A DNA stretch of 64,000 nt from Paraburkholderia elongata (GCF_013177735.1 NZ_WOEZ01000008.1:34882-98881), one strand, 5' to 3'; shown: positions 20,438-29,206, numbered from the stretch's first letter. The notes: generated by a model from the letters alone, not told the origin. Numbers and translations are program-made.

Positions 20438-21352
20438 TTAACCTCGGCTAATCACCCGCTTGCGGCCGGCTTTAACCTGCGCCAGATGCGCCTCGTCCCA
20501 TTCATAGAAACCAGTGCCGCTGCGCACGCCGACACGCCCCGCGTTGACTTGCGCACGCAGCAGATCGAGCACGTCTTCGTCTTTAGCGAGTTCCGGCATC
20601 AGATGCGTGGAGATGTCGAGGAAGGTGTCAAGGCCGCCCATGTCCGCGCCCTCTAGCGGTCCGACGATCCCCCACCGGCGCCCGAGCGACGCCTTCATGA
20701 CCCGATCGACCACGTCAGGTGTCGCCGCCCCCGAGCGCACGATGTTCAACGCCTCGCGCAGCACCGCGAACTGCAACCGGTTGCCGACAAAACCCGGAAT
20801 CGCCTTCGTCAGCACCACCGGTTCCATGCCGATCGCGCTCATCAACGCGGCGGTCTGCTCAGTCACTTCTGGCGCGGTTGCGGTACCCGGTACGACCTCG
20901 ACGAGCGGGATCATGTGCGGTGGATTCCAGAAATGCGCGATCAGAAAACGCTCCTTCGCGTGCAACGGAGCAACCAGTTGATCGGGCGGGAAACCGCTGG
21001 TATTGCTCGCGAGGATTGCATCGTCCGCCATCAACTCAGCCAGCGACGCATACAGGCGATGCTTCAGTTCGAGCACCTCGGGAATCGCCTCGATCACGAA
21101 TTGCGCCGACGCCATGACGTCGAGCTGCGCATGCGTCTCGATGCACGCGAGCGCCGCCCGTTTGGCGGCGTGGTCGATGCGTCCGGCGTCGATCAGTTCG
21201 TCGAGCACCGCTTCCGCCTTCGGCATAACGCTCGCGAGGCGCGCCGGGTCGACATCGTGAACGATCGTCCGGTGCCCGTGCAATGCGCTTTGCGTCGTAA
21301 TGCCAACGCCCATCAACCCCGTGCCCACTACGCCTATGACTGCCTTGTCCAC
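20438..21352 (-). CDS. 3-hydroxyacyl-CoA dehydrogenase family protein
   Basis: 304-residue NAD-dependent dehydrogenase. The Rossmann dinucleotide motif GVVGTGLMGVG lies at residues 6-16. The catalytic His region is LIAHFWNPPHMIPLVEVVPG, and the C-terminal helical domain has GFVGNRLQFAVLREALNIV. The start is GTG at 21352 (reading MDKAVIGVV), supported by AGGAG upstream; the longer frame to 21442 passes through a hairpin. It could act on 3-hydroxybutyryl-CoA or a carnitine/gulonate-type 3-hydroxy acid; substrate is unresolved. Confidence 0.88.
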   Translation of the reverse strand: MDKAVIGVVGTGLMGVGITTQSALHGHRTIVHDVDPARLASVMPKAEAVLDELIDAGRIDHAAKRAALACIETHAQLDVMASAQFVIEAIPEVLELKHRLYASLAELMADDAILASNTSGFPPDQLVAPLHAKERFLIAHFWNPPHMIPLVEVVPGTATAPEVTEQTAALMSAIGMEPVVLTKAIPGFVGNRLQFAVLREALNIVRSGAATPDVVDRVMKASLGRRWGIVGPLEGADMGGLDTFLDISTHLMPELAKDEDVLDLLRAQVNAGRVGVRSGTGFYEWDEAHLAQVKAGRKRVISRG

Positions 21353-21426
21353 GCCGCTCTCCTGCTGCCGTCGATGAAAGCCTTGAAGCATAGCGTAGCG
21401 CGTCGTTTTCCAAGACCGAACGTGAC

Positions 21427-21459
21427 AAAGCCGGTCTTCCATGAGGAAAGACCGGCTTT
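21427..21459 (-). terminator. Rho-independent-type terminator hairpin
   Basis: AAAGCCGGTCTT (21427-21438) pairs with AAGACCGGCTTT (21448-21459) around a 9-nt loop. It lies 41 bp past the stop of the leftward His-rich protein gene and just upstream of the dehydrogenase gene, so it separates the two. Confidence 0.75.
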
Positions 21460-21500
21460 GCGGACTTCACGCCGCGACATGCGGCGCCGTCATGCGCGCA

Positions 21501-21821
21501 TTAATAGCGCGGGGGCGGCGGGCGATGGTCACCGTGGTCGCCGTGGTCATCGTGGTGATGCGGATCGTAGTCGTGCGGATGATGACGCATCCAGTCGTCG
21601 TGAGCCCAGTAGCGATGGCCGTCCCAGTAACGATCGCCATGCCAGCCGAGGTTGATCGACACGTCCACCGGCATCATATGCGGCTGACCGTAAACCGCCG
21701 GTCCCGGACCATTCTCGACGACCACCCGTTCCTGGGCGAAAGCACTGCCGGCTGCGAGCAACGCGCCGCCCGCCAGCAAGGTTGCAACAATCGAACGCGA
21801 CGTCTTGTTAAAGGTTTTCAT
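21501..21821 (-). CDS. Exported His/Asp-rich small protein
   Basis: 106 residues. A signal peptide (hydrophobic VATLLAGGALLAAGSAFA, cleavage before QERVVV) is followed by a short Gly/Pro segment. The C-terminal 40 residues are dominated by His, Asp and Trp/Tyr (WMRHHPHDYDPHHHDDHGD), ending PPPPRY. The start at 21821 is favoured by GGGAGGTCGCT directly upstream. The His-rich tail suggests periplasmic metal binding, but this is inference. It has its own terminator. Confidence 0.8.
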   Translation of the reverse strand: MKTFNKTSRSIVATLLAGGALLAAGSAFAQERVVVENGPGPAVYGQPHMMPVDVSINLGWHGDRYWDGHRYWAHDDWMRHHPHDYDPHHHDDHGDHGDHRPPPPRY

Positions 21822-22266
21822 AGCGACCTCCCATGCAAAGTTTTGTATCAAGCCAGCGCCCGTGTTCGGCAGACATCGAACCGCAATTTTGGGTTCGGAC
21901 CAGACGCCGTTCGCTTGAAACCAACTTTAGCGGTGCAAACCGCATGAAGACGTGAGCACTTGTAAGCGCACATTTCATAGAGAGGGACTGATGAGGAGCA
22001 GCCTTTTGGGTTTCCGCCGCCCGTCTACAGCGCATGCGCGGTGGATCAACTGAATGGCACGACGGCACCCTGTGAGGCGCCGTTACATTCATTTCGGCCG
22101 GGAAATATTCGGAAAGACGGGGAATTGGGCGGTAACTACCCAAAAACAAAAGCCACGGCACGCGTTTCGCGGACGGTGGCTTCAATGATGCGAGGCGCAC
22201 TCGAGGCGCACTCGAGGCGCACGCCCATGCGCGGTGGTCCGCGCTCAGGCCATACGACTTTGCTTT
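21822..22266. other. Intergenic stretch, with terminator at its right side
   Basis: About 445 bp without a convincing gene. It holds the promoter region of the His-rich protein gene, a stem at 22150-22182 (AAGCCAC...GTGGCTT, followed on the minus strand by TTTGTTTTTG) that should terminate the small gene at 22267-22425, and an 11-bp tandem GGCGCACTCGA at about 22194-22224. Short frames here lack family resemblance. Confidence 0.6.
22150..22182 (-). terminator. Terminator of the 52-residue protein gene
   Basis: On the minus strand the stem AAGCCAC...GTGGCTT is followed by a U-rich run (TTTGTTTTTG). It lies 85 bp past the stop codon of the leftward small gene. Confidence 0.65.
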
Positions 22267-22425
22267 TTAGTCGCTCAGCTTGACGCCGAACAACGTGGCT
22301 TGCGCTTTGCGCACGCGCTCTGCTTCGCGGCTACGCGCTGCATACGAGTAGTCCGAATCCAGCGGCAGATGGGGCGACGCAAAGAGGTCGCTGACCTTTT
22401 GGAACAATGCAAAAATGAAGCTCAT
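22267..22425 (-). CDS. Small protein of 52 residues, hypothetical
   Basis: Starts MSFIFALFQKVSDLF at 22425 with GGGAG five bases upstream and ends FGVKLSD. An amphipathic N-terminal helix leads into a charged helix (YAARSREAERVRKAQ). Its size and layout recall the short DUF3563-type proteins common in Burkholderiaceae, but I do not claim membership. Support comes from the strong ribosome site, a -10 like TATAAT at 22481-22476 and a downstream terminator. Confidence 0.65.
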   Translation of the reverse strand: MSFIFALFQKVSDLFASPHLPLDSDYSYAARSREAERVRKAQATLFGVKLSD

Positions 22426-22454
22426 GGCGACTCCCGGTTGGTTACTGCATTTGC

Positions 22455-22492
22455 TAGGGTTTTCCCTTAAGAAACATTATAGGGTTTTCCCT
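22455..22492. promoter_or_regulatory. Duplicated TAGGGTTTTCCCT motif overlapping a promoter
   Basis: Two identical 13-bp copies lie at 22455-22467 and 22480-22492, 25 bp apart. Each is an inverted repeat AGGG-N4-CCCT. On the minus strand a TATAAT lies at 22481-22476, touching the second copy, and the first copy sits just past the expected start of transcription for the small gene at 22425. This geometry suits a repressor operator. The cognate protein is unknown. Confidence 0.65.
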
Positions 22493-22615
22493 AGTCAAAA
22501 GCTAGTGCGATGCAGCAATTTCTCGGGTGTGGTGTGTTGCCACAGGGTTTCTATTCATGGTGCGTTGCATCATGACAACGTCCCTGTTTTTCATATTTCA
22601 GGGTCAAAGCTCCGT

Positions 22616-22924
22616 CTACTGAAGCGTGGTCGACTGCGGCTTCCTGCTGCGCGTGGGTTTCGCGCTCGTCACGCTTTTGCGAGGGTTGACCAAGGCGGCA
22701 TCGACAGCGCCGGCCGCCGCGCTCTCAGCGCGCACGAGCGTCGCGCTGTTGACGGACACGATCAGTCCCGGCAGCGTCCGCGCGGGATTGTCTTGCGGCT
22801 TGACGGAGGCGCCCGTCGCCGAAAACTCCACGTTCAACGCCCAGTGCCCCTCGTGTATGCCCTGATCGCGCAAAAGCGCGCCTAGCAGTTCCTCGATGGA
22901 ATATTTGTGCTCGCTGGTCGGCAT
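22616..22924 (-). CDS. Conserved hypothetical protein, 102 residues
   Basis: Begins MPTSEHKYSIEELLGALL at 22924 with a GGGAG ribosome site; the longer frame to 23248 runs through low-complexity repeats and is not used. The N-terminal 70 residues look folded (LRDQGIHEGHWALNVEFS, LPGLIVSVNSATLV). The last 30 are basic and Ser/Thr-rich (SAKPTRSRKPQ), suggesting a disordered or nucleic-acid-contacting tail. I do not recognise a named family. Confidence 0.68.
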   Translation of the reverse strand: MPTSEHKYSIEELLGALLRDQGIHEGHWALNVEFSATGASVKPQDNPARTLPGLIVSVNSATLVRAESAAAGAVDAALVNPRKSVTSAKPTRSRKPQSTTLQ

Positions 22925-23083
22925 GGTGACTCCCGTCAGAAGATGCGCTGGCGTATCCGGTCCGGCTTCGCAACAGCAACGAGAGTGTAAAACGCGAAGT
23001 TTGGCTTGCGACGGGTCGGCGGCGGATAGTGTCTTACGGCGTCTATCCGACAAATCCGGAAACGGGAAACGGGAGCGGAAACC

Positions 23084-23123
23084 GGGAAGCGGGGAAGCGG
23101 GGAAGCGGGGAAGCGGGGAAGCG
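23084..23123. repeat. 8-bp tandem repeat (GGGAAGCG x5)
   Basis: Five perfect copies of GGGAAGCG lie in the gap between the 102-residue protein gene and the membrane-anchored Ala-rich protein gene, preceded by diverged copies (GGGAAACGG). It is non-coding in my annotation. Copy number is likely to vary between strains. Confidence 0.85.
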
Positions 23124-23186
23124 GGAGGATATGCCGGCGAATCAAGCCACCGCAACCGGCTTTCGCCGGCCCGGCGGCACCGAAGA

Positions 23187-24572
23187 TCAGTGCGAGTTGG
23201 CTGCTTTCGTCTTGTGCGCGTGCTGCGCTCGCGCGCCGCGCTTGCCATGAGCGGGCGTCGCCGCGGCTGGCTGAGGCGCTACGGTTGCGGCTGCGTCAGA
23301 AGCAGCAGTAGCCGCCGCAGCGTTGGCCATCGCCATATGGGTGTCGAGCAAGCCGGCCATGGCGGCCTGCTGGTTCTGCATCATCTGTTCGATGCGGTGC
23401 TGCTGGGCGGTGGTTTCACGCGTCAGGCGCATCAGAAGCACCGTCTGCGTAATGCCAATCGCGACCGTCATCAGCAACGCGCCCACCACGATCGACAGCA
23501 TCCATTTCATGCGGCGTGAATGGTCGGTGGCGGCGAGACGTTGATCGGCGATCACTCCATACAGGGCGTCGACAGTATCGGCGAAGGCCGTCGCACGCGC
23601 ACGGTCGAGTTCAGGCGCGGCACGCAGCGCTGCCGCTGCAGCTTCGGCGCGTTGGGCTTCCCGGAACGAGGGCGCAGCGAACGCGGCGTTTGCGTGCGCG
23701 AATGCAGATGCAGATGCAGATGCGGATGCGGATGCGGATGCGGGCGTAGATACATTACCCGGCGGCTCGGCGGCCGGCTTCGGTTCAGCAGCAGCCGCAC
23801 CGGACTCGGCCTCGGATTCCGACGAAGTCGACGCACGCTCCGCTCCCGCATTCGCGGCTTCGGCGCCGGCGGCTTCTCGCGAAGCCGTCGTCGCCTTGGC
23901 AAAGGTCGCCGCAAAGCGCTGCGGCGGCATAGGCGGTTTGGCACCGCCCGAACTCGATGCAGCCGCTGTATCTGCCGTCGAGGCACCCGGCTCAGCCGCC
24001 TGGCGCAGCGCGGTGACGCTGCGCGCCACGGTCGCCGCCGCCATCGCAGGCGTGAGCGGCGCGGCCGCGTCACGTGTCGACGCCGCCGGCTTCTCTTCAG
24101 CCGTCGCCTCTGCGGCACCCTTTGCATTCCCGAATGCCAACTCGCTAACAGGCGATGCCGTCGCCTCCACGGCCTCCATCTCCAACCCGCTCAATTGCGC
24201 ATTCACCGGCGCCGGTTCATCGGATTTCACAGCGCGAGGCGCGCGGCGCGCTGCCCTTGCCTCCAGCGACACGCCGTCGGCATCGATCGCGCCAACTGCT
24301 GCGAGCACGACATCGGGTAATTCAAAGCCATGCAGCGTGCCTTGCCGGACGTCGATGTTCATCGCTTCCAGCGTGGCGCGGGTGGGATCGTCAGGGAACA
24401 GGTCGAGCGTGCAGTCGTCGCGTGAGGCGTCGCTCAGTTGCGCGAGACGTTGTGCCGAGCGCGCGGCGCGCGCCAGCTTGTTTTCAGTTTCGGTCGAGAC
24501 GGTGGCCTGACGCCGCTTCTTCGAAGCGGTGCGCTGAGGCCGGGACTGCGTGGATGCTGCGGAATCTGCCAT
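23187..24572 (-). CDS. Ala-rich membrane-anchored hypothetical protein
   Basis: 461 residues from MADSAASTQSRPQR at 24572. The N-terminal 130 residues are basic then mixed helical (TLDLFPDDPTRATLEAMNID) and probably folded. The middle is low-complexity Ala/Glu/Pro-rich and includes an Ala-Ser dipeptide run encoded by a (GATGCN) hexamer repeat at 23703-23742. Near residue 370 a single membrane helix (MKWMLSIVVGALLMTVAIGI) is followed by a short coiled segment and a basic His/Lys tail. Topology suggests a cytoplasmic N-domain tethered to the inner membrane. No named family is recognised. Confidence 0.72.
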   Translation of the reverse strand: MADSAASTQSRPQRTASKKRRQATVSTETENKLARAARSAQRLAQLSDASRDDCTLDLFPDDPTRATLEAMNIDVRQGTLHGFELPDVVLAAVGAIDADGVSLEARAARRAPRAVKSDEPAPVNAQLSGLEMEAVEATASPVSELAFGNAKGAAEATAEEKPAASTRDAAAPLTPAMAAATVARSVTALRQAAEPGASTADTAAASSSGGAKPPMPPQRFAATFAKATTASREAAGAEAANAGAERASTSSESEAESGAAAAEPKPAAEPPGNVSTPASASASASASASAFAHANAAFAAPSFREAQRAEAAAAALRAAPELDRARATAFADTVDALYGVIADQRLAATDHSRRMKWMLSIVVGALLMTVAIGITQTVLLMRLTRETTAQQHRIEQMMQNQQAAMAGLLDTHMAMANAAAATAASDAAATVAPQPAAATPAHGKRGARAQHAHKTKAANSH

Positions 24573-24704
24573 AGAGAAAAAAGCGGTCGTCGCCGGAAAG
24601 CGGGCGCCGAACACCGCTCGTCAATGCCATTGGAATTTTTCGAGACCGCATTGTCGCATGGCCGCCCGCCCCCGCCGAAGCCATTCGCCGACGTTTTTCC
24701 GTTT

Positions 24705-24878
24705 TTAAGACGGCGCCTCGTCCTGCCGGAACTGCTTGACGCCGTGCAGTTGACGCAAGCGTGCGCAGATCGCTTCATATTCGGCATTCGACGCGGAGTG
24801 CCAGCGGCAGCCGTTTGCTTTATGCTTGGCCGCACGGCAGCGAGAGCTAAAGTCCGCAGGCGCTTCGAATGACCGCAT
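24705..24878 (-). CDS. Possible small protein of 57 residues
   Basis: Reads MRSFEAPADFSSRCRAAKHK to FRQDEAPS. Basic and charged residues are spaced as in a helix-rich soluble protein (YEAICARLRQLHGVKQF). It is divergent from the AGE epimerase gene with only 15 bp between starts, and no clear ribosome site is seen. It could equally be a chance frame in the epimerase promoter. Confidence 0.35.
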   Translation of the reverse strand: MRSFEAPADFSSRCRAAKHKANGCRWHSASNAEYEAICARLRQLHGVKQFRQDEAPS

Positions 24879-24893
24879 TTGACCAACCGAACT

Positions 24894-26000
24894 ATGCAGA
24901 GCATGACCCCTTCCGCTTCGACGATCGCCCTTGCCACCACGCTGCGTGATCACTTCACTCGCGTGGTGCTGCCGCTGTGGCGCGGACCCGGTTTCAACCC
25001 CGCTCTGAAGCTGCCATATGAAGCGGTCAGCGCCGAAGGTCTCGAGCCATTGCCCGCGGAGCGCTACAGGGCGATGGCGTGCGCGCGGCAATTGTTCGTG
25101 TTCTCGCAAGCAGGCGATGCGGCCCATGCGCAAGTGCTATTCGACTCGCTGATGCACACCTTTCAGGACACGCGCCACGGCGGATGGTTTTATAGCGTGG
25201 ATGCGAAGGGCGCGCCGCTCGACACCACAAAAGACTTGTACACGCATGCGTTCGTCGTGTTTGCCTGTGCGGAATATGGCGGCCGTTCCGGCAACCGCGA
25301 CGCGCTGGAGGTCGTGCATGGCACGTCGGCACTGATTCAGTCCCATTTCGCTGCCGACGGTGATCTGTTCAACGCCGCGCTCACCGCGGACTTCGCCCGC
25401 GTGACCGGCACGCCGATCCAGAATCCCCTGATGCACCTGACCGAAGCCTGGTTGGCCGCCCGCGACGCCACGCGCGACAACGCCTTCGACGCCGCGTTGC
25501 GCCGTCTTGCCGGCGCCGTCGCGCATCACTTCGTGCATGCGCCGACCGGCTGCATCGCCGAATTGCCGATTGGCGCGGACGACAACCGTCTGGAACCGGG
25601 GCATCAGTTCGAGTGGTTCTGGCTGGTCAACCAGGCGGGCGCGTTGTTCGAGGCCTCAGGTCTCGACGAATCGCTGACGCGCGCATTCAGCTTCGCGCAG
25701 CAATATGGCGTGGACCCGCAAGCGGGCGGCGTGTGCGCCTCGCTCGACGAAACCGGGCGAATCAAAGACGCCACCCAGCGGATCTGGGCCCAGACGGAAT
25801 ATCTGCGCGCACTGGCGAGCCATGACGACCCCGCAGTGCTTGCCGCGCTGCCGAGGCAAATCGAGCTTTTCCGGCAACGCTTCCTGCGTCCGCAAGGCTG
25901 GTTCGAATGCAAAACGGCCGCTGGTGACGTGGCGCGTGCCGACATGCCGTCGACCACCCCCTATCACCTTGCGACCGCCTATGACGCGTTGCCGTGCTAA
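24894..26000 (+). CDS. AGE-family epimerase/isomerase
   Basis: 368-residue (alpha/alpha)6-barrel of the N-acylglucosamine 2-epimerase / mannose isomerase superfamily. Diagnostic segments are ARQLFVFSQAGD, HGGWFYSVDAKGAP, LYTHAFVVFACAEYG, NPLMHLTEAWLAA, EPGHQFEWFWLV (catalytic His) and RIWAQTEYLRAL. The residues expected for sugar isomerisation (two His, Arg/Trp) are visible. No sugar genes adjoin, so whether it acts on N-acetylglucosamine, mannose or another aldose is open. The ATG at 24894 is used; ATG 24903 is an alternative. Confidence 0.88.
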   Translation: MQSMTPSASTIALATTLRDHFTRVVLPLWRGPGFNPALKLPYEAVSAEGLEPLPAERYRAMACARQLFVFSQAGDAAHAQVLFDSLMHTFQDTRHGGWFYSVDAKGAPLDTTKDLYTHAFVVFACAEYGGRSGNRDALEVVHGTSALIQSHFAADGDLFNAALTADFARVTGTPIQNPLMHLTEAWLAARDATRDNAFDAALRRLAGAVAHHFVHAPTGCIAELPIGADDNRLEPGHQFEWFWLVNQAGALFEASGLDESLTRAFSFAQQYGVDPQAGGVCASLDETGRIKDATQRIWAQTEYLRALASHDDPAVLAALPRQIELFRQRFLRPQGWFECKTAAGDVARADMPSTTPYHLATAYDALPC

Positions 26001-26053
26001 GCGCCGGCCGCCGTCTTCCGGACATCGGCGTTAAAAGCCGACTGACCGGTCAA

Positions 26054-26329
26054 TCAATATGCTTCGCGTTGCCAAGGGCCCCAATCGGCGTCGGCAGTTT
26101 TAAATCGCGTGTAGGTCGCGCTTTGTCCGGTGGGGGTATCCGATGTGTCGCCGTGCGGCTTTTTATCGGTGGTGTGAAGGGCGAAAGCCTGGTGGTTTTC
26201 GGCATCGACCGTGATACGGCCGACCGGGTCCGGGGTGTCTTCTTGAGGTGATTTCGACTCCAGTATCGCGAGATAGGGGGTCAAACGACTCCAAAACGAG
26301 GTGAGTTCTTCTTGCAAATAATGTGTCAA
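26054..26329 (-). CDS. Hypothetical protein, 91 residues
   Basis: A TTG start at 26329 (read MTHYLQEELTSFW) is supported by AGGAAAAACA just upstream. The polar sequence has a short hydrophobic helix (RLTPYLAILESK) and then a hydrophilic stretch (TVDAENHQAFALHTTD), ending WGPWQREAY. No family is recognised. It lies between the epimerase gene and the divergent cold-shock gene. Confidence 0.55.
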   Translation of the reverse strand: MTHYLQEELTSFWSRLTPYLAILESKSPQEDTPDPVGRITVDAENHQAFALHTTDKKPHGDTSDTPTGQSATYTRFKTADADWGPWQREAY

Positions 26330-26548
26330 TGTTTTTCCTGGATGTGTAATACAAGCAGTTTACTCTACCGGCTGGGGCACCCCTCCAAAATGCTTTCTGG
26401 GCCCCAAAAGGGCCCCATCAGGGGAATACCCGAATACTTGTTGATTGGCGTCCATCATAAAGACGTGATACAACTCGTACTTCGCGCTCGATCTCGTGTT
26501 GAGAAATAGCGGTCGCGAATGCAACACACAACATTTACTGGATTAAAA

Positions 26549-26752
26549 ATGGCAACAGGTACTGTGAAGTGGTTTAACGATGCAAAGGGCTTTGGCTTCA
26601 TCACCCCGGACGACGGCGGCGAAGACCTGTTTGCACACTTTTCGGAAGTTCAAGGCAGCGGCTTCAAGTCCCTGCAGGAAAACCAGAAAGTGACGTTCGA
26701 AGTCAAGCAAGGCCCGAAGGGCAAGCAAGCTGCGAACATCCAGCCGGCCTAA
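26549..26752 (+). CDS. Cold-shock protein, CspA family
   Basis: 67 residues, a single OB-fold. RNP1 (KGFGFITPD) and RNP2 (DLFAHFSEV) are intact, and the start GTVKWFND is the family signature. It binds single-stranded RNA/DNA as a chaperone in the cytoplasm. The ATG at 26549 is used; an in-frame ATG at 26519 would add ten residues upstream of the conserved start. About 200 bp of untranslated leader precede it, compatible with cold-shock mRNA control. A strong terminator follows. Confidence 0.95.
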   Translation: MATGTVKWFNDAKGFGFITPDDGGEDLFAHFSEVQGSGFKSLQENQKVTFEVKQGPKGKQAANIQPA

Positions 26753-26800
26753 GTACCAACAGGTACTTTGAGGCACGCTTAGGCGCTTGCGTCTGATGCA

Positions 26801-26827
26801 AAATGGCCCGCTTCGGCGGGCCATTTT
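26801..26827 (+). terminator. Terminator of the cold-shock gene
   Basis: AAATGGCCCGC and GCGGGCCATTT pair around a UUCG-type turn, followed by TTTCTTTT. It lies 48 bp past the stop codon. Confidence 0.9.
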
Positions 26828-26875
26828 CTTTTGCAGATGCCCTCTTTTGGGGCGCCTGTGCGGCGTGTGTACGAT

Positions 26876-28498
26876 TTAAATGGCCCGCATCGCCGGCCGC
26901 CCAAACTCCGCCGTTTGCCCTCGCATCTCGTCCATTTGTTGCGTCCGCAACACAGTTTCCGAAATTTCGAACACGGAAACGGCCTCCTTCAGTTGCTGCG
27001 TCTGCTGATGCAGTGAGGCTGCCGCTGCGGCGGCTTCCTCGACCAGTGCCGCGTTCTGCTGCGTCATCTCGTCCATCTGCACCACCGCCTGGTTGACCTG
27101 CTCGATGCCCGTGCTCTGCTCGAGCGACGACGCGCTGATCTCCGCCATCATCTGCGTGACGCGCGAGATCGACGCGGAAACGTTGCTCATCGCTTCGCCG
27201 GCATGTTCGACCAGCGTCGAACCGCCCCGAATCTCGGCAACCGACTCACTGATCAACGTCTTGATTTCCTTCGCCGACTGCGCGCTGCGCTGAGCCAAGC
27301 CACGCACCTCGCCCGCCACCACGGCAAAGCCACGGCCCTGCTCGCCCGCGCGAGCCGCTTCGACGGCCGCGTTCAGCGCGAGGATATTGGTCTGGAACGC
27401 GATGCCGTCGATCACTGAAATGATCTCGGCGATCTTGTCCGAGCTTTGCGCGATGCCGCGCATCTTGTCGACCACTTCGTTGACCACTTCGCTGCCGCGC
27501 GAGGTCGCCTCGAGCGCGGTTTCGGCGAGCGCATTGGCTTCGCGGGCGTGATCGGCGTTCTGCCGCACCGTGGCGGTCAATTCCTCCATGCTCGACGCGG
27601 TTTCTTCGAGCGACGCCGCCTGGTTCTCGGTGCGAGCCGACAGATCGGCATTGCCGGTGGCGATTTCGTCCGCGCCGAGGTGGATCGAGTCGGCGGATTC
27701 GCGCACGGTTTGCACGGTGCGCGCCACGCTGGCCTGCATTTTCGCGAGGCCCGAGAACAGACGGCCGATTTCATTGGTGCCGCGCGAAGCGATCGGCTGG
27801 TCGAGACGCCCTTGCGCAATGCGGTCGAAGTGACGGCCGGCTTCTTCCAGCGGCGCCACCACGCCCCGGCGCAGCGCCGCATATACCCCAAACGTGCCCA
27901 CGATCAGCACCAGCAGGATCGCGATGCTAACGCCGCGGAACAACGTCATGCGTGCATCGATCGAATCGAGCGATGCACGGCTCGCGGCGTCGCCGAATTG
28001 CACGAAGTTGTGCGACTCGGCGAGGTACGCGTCCTGGAAGCCTTGGGTCGGCTGGTCGAGAAAGGCCTGGATATTGTTCGCGTCGAGAAACTGCACCAGT
28101 TCCGAGAGCGCGTCGTGCAGCTTTTTATAGCGCTCGGCGAGCGCGGCGGCGCGGGTGCTGTTTTCGTCGCTGGTTTTCTGCGCGCTCATGAAGGCGCCGA
28201 ACGACTGATCGGCGGCCGTCAATTGTTCGCGGGCGTGCTGCACGATGTCGGTCGGCTCGGCGCCGCCGCGCACCATGCGCGTACCGGCGCGCGACAGGTT
28301 GATGCGCGCATCCATCAGGTGCTGGGTCGTTTCATTGACCGCGTCCACCTGCTTCAAGGCGATGCTCGACAGATCGCCCACGTCGTCGTGCGTGCGCGTG
28401 AGCGACCAGAACCCCAAACCCACCGTGACAAGCTGGAAAACGCAGAATGCGGCCAGAACACACAACAGGCCGGATGCGACCTTGATCTTGCTGAACAT
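26876..28498 (-). CDS. Methyl-accepting chemotaxis protein
   Basis: 540-residue inner-membrane chemoreceptor. Helix TM1 lies at about residues 7-30 and TM2 at about 190-212. Between them is a roughly 155-residue four-helix-bundle-type periplasmic ligand domain. HAMP follows (about 213-265), then the methylation helices ([20 protein letters not shown]) and the signalling hairpin ([20 protein letters not shown]). The C-terminus ends FGRPAMRAI, with no CheR-binding pentapeptide. The ATG at 28498 has AGGTG at proper spacing; GTG 28507 overlaps that site. Expression is predicted to be sigma-28 dependent. Confidence 0.93.
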   Translation of the reverse strand: MFSKIKVASGLLCVLAAFCVFQLVTVGLGFWSLTRTHDDVGDLSSIALKQVDAVNETTQHLMDARINLSRAGTRMVRGGAEPTDIVQHAREQLTAADQSFGAFMSAQKTSDENSTRAAALAERYKKLHDALSELVQFLDANNIQAFLDQPTQGFQDAYLAESHNFVQFGDAASRASLDSIDARMTLFRGVSIAILLVLIVGTFGVYAALRRGVVAPLEEAGRHFDRIAQGRLDQPIASRGTNEIGRLFSGLAKMQASVARTVQTVRESADSIHLGADEIATGNADLSARTENQAASLEETASSMEELTATVRQNADHAREANALAETALEATSRGSEVVNEVVDKMRGIAQSSDKIAEIISVIDGIAFQTNILALNAAVEAARAGEQGRGFAVVAGEVRGLAQRSAQSAKEIKTLISESVAEIRGGSTLVEHAGEAMSNVSASISRVTQMMAEISASSLEQSTGIEQVNQAVVQMDEMTQQNAALVEEAAAAAASLHQQTQQLKEAVSVFEISETVLRTQQMDEMRGQTAEFGRPAMRAI

Positions 28499-28540
28499 CG
28501 TGGACACCTAAAGCAACGAATGACGGGAGCTACGTCAGGG

Positions 28541-28567
28541 TTAACGGCAAGGCCGAACTTTGCTTGA
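28541..28567 (-). promoter_or_regulatory. Sigma-28 (FliA) promoter of the chemoreceptor
   Basis: On the minus strand TCAA (28567-28564) and GCCGTTAA (28548-28541) are separated by exactly 15 bp, matching the flagellar sigma factor layout TAAA-N15-GCCGATAA. It lies 43 bp upstream of the start codon. Confidence 0.8.
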
Positions 28568-28765
28568 GATCAATATCGTCAAAGATCGCCTTACAACCCC
28601 TTTTCATCGTTCAATTCCGCAATTTCCGTCATTTTGCGCAACAATGCCGCGCAGATATTTTGGATTCACCTTGACGCGGTGCGTCAGCGCTTCCTAGAGT
28701 GGGTAGGGACTGCACAACGCACGCCGGTGCAGATGCCACTGCGGGCCATGCCCTAAGGAATCACG

Positions 28766-29200
28766 ATGACCGACATCCTCGACCGGGCGCGCGGCGCACT
28801 GCATGCCCAGCCGTTCAGCATGCTGCTAGGTGCCGACCTGATGCATACGGGCACCAACGAACTGACGCTATGCCTGCCAATCCGCGACGAGCTGCGGCAA
28901 CAGCATGGCTTCGTGCATGGCGGCGTCATCAGTTATCTCGCCGACAATGCGCTGACGTTCGCCGGCGCGCTGTCGCTGGGTCCAAGAGTCGTGACGGGCG
29001 AGTACAAGATCAACTATCTGCGGCCGGTGGTGAACGGCACGCTGATCGCGCGCGCGAAGGTCGTCTACGCGGGCCGGCTTCAGGCAACCTGCCAATGCAA
29101 TGTGTATGTGATGGACGGTGACCGCGAGAAGCTTGTGGCTGTTGCACAAGGCACGATCAATCGCATCACCGAGAACGGCGAGCACGAACCGGCGGGTTGA
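28766..29200 (+). CDS. PaaI-family hotdog thioesterase
   Basis: 144 residues with the single hotdog fold of PaaI/YdiI acyl-CoA thioesterases. The central helix motif HGFVHGGVISYLADNALTFA holds the HGG turn, with an Asp a few residues later as the likely catalytic acid. GEYKINYLRPVVNGTLIARA is the second family block. It is probably a cytoplasmic tetramer hydrolysing an aromatic or short acyl-CoA. The start at 28766 follows CTAAGGAATCACG. A hairpin terminator follows at 29211-29239. Confidence 0.9.
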   Translation: MTDILDRARGALHAQPFSMLLGADLMHTGTNELTLCLPIRDELRQQHGFVHGGVISYLADNALTFAGALSLGPRVVTGEYKINYLRPVVNGTLIARAKVVYAGRLQATCQCNVYVMDGDREKLVAVAQGTINRITENGEHEPAG

Positions 29201-29206
29201 ACGAGC

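Noticed and set aside
23040..23130. CRISPR-like repeat
   Set aside because: Units are 8 bp with no spacers; it is a microsatellite-type tandem repeat.
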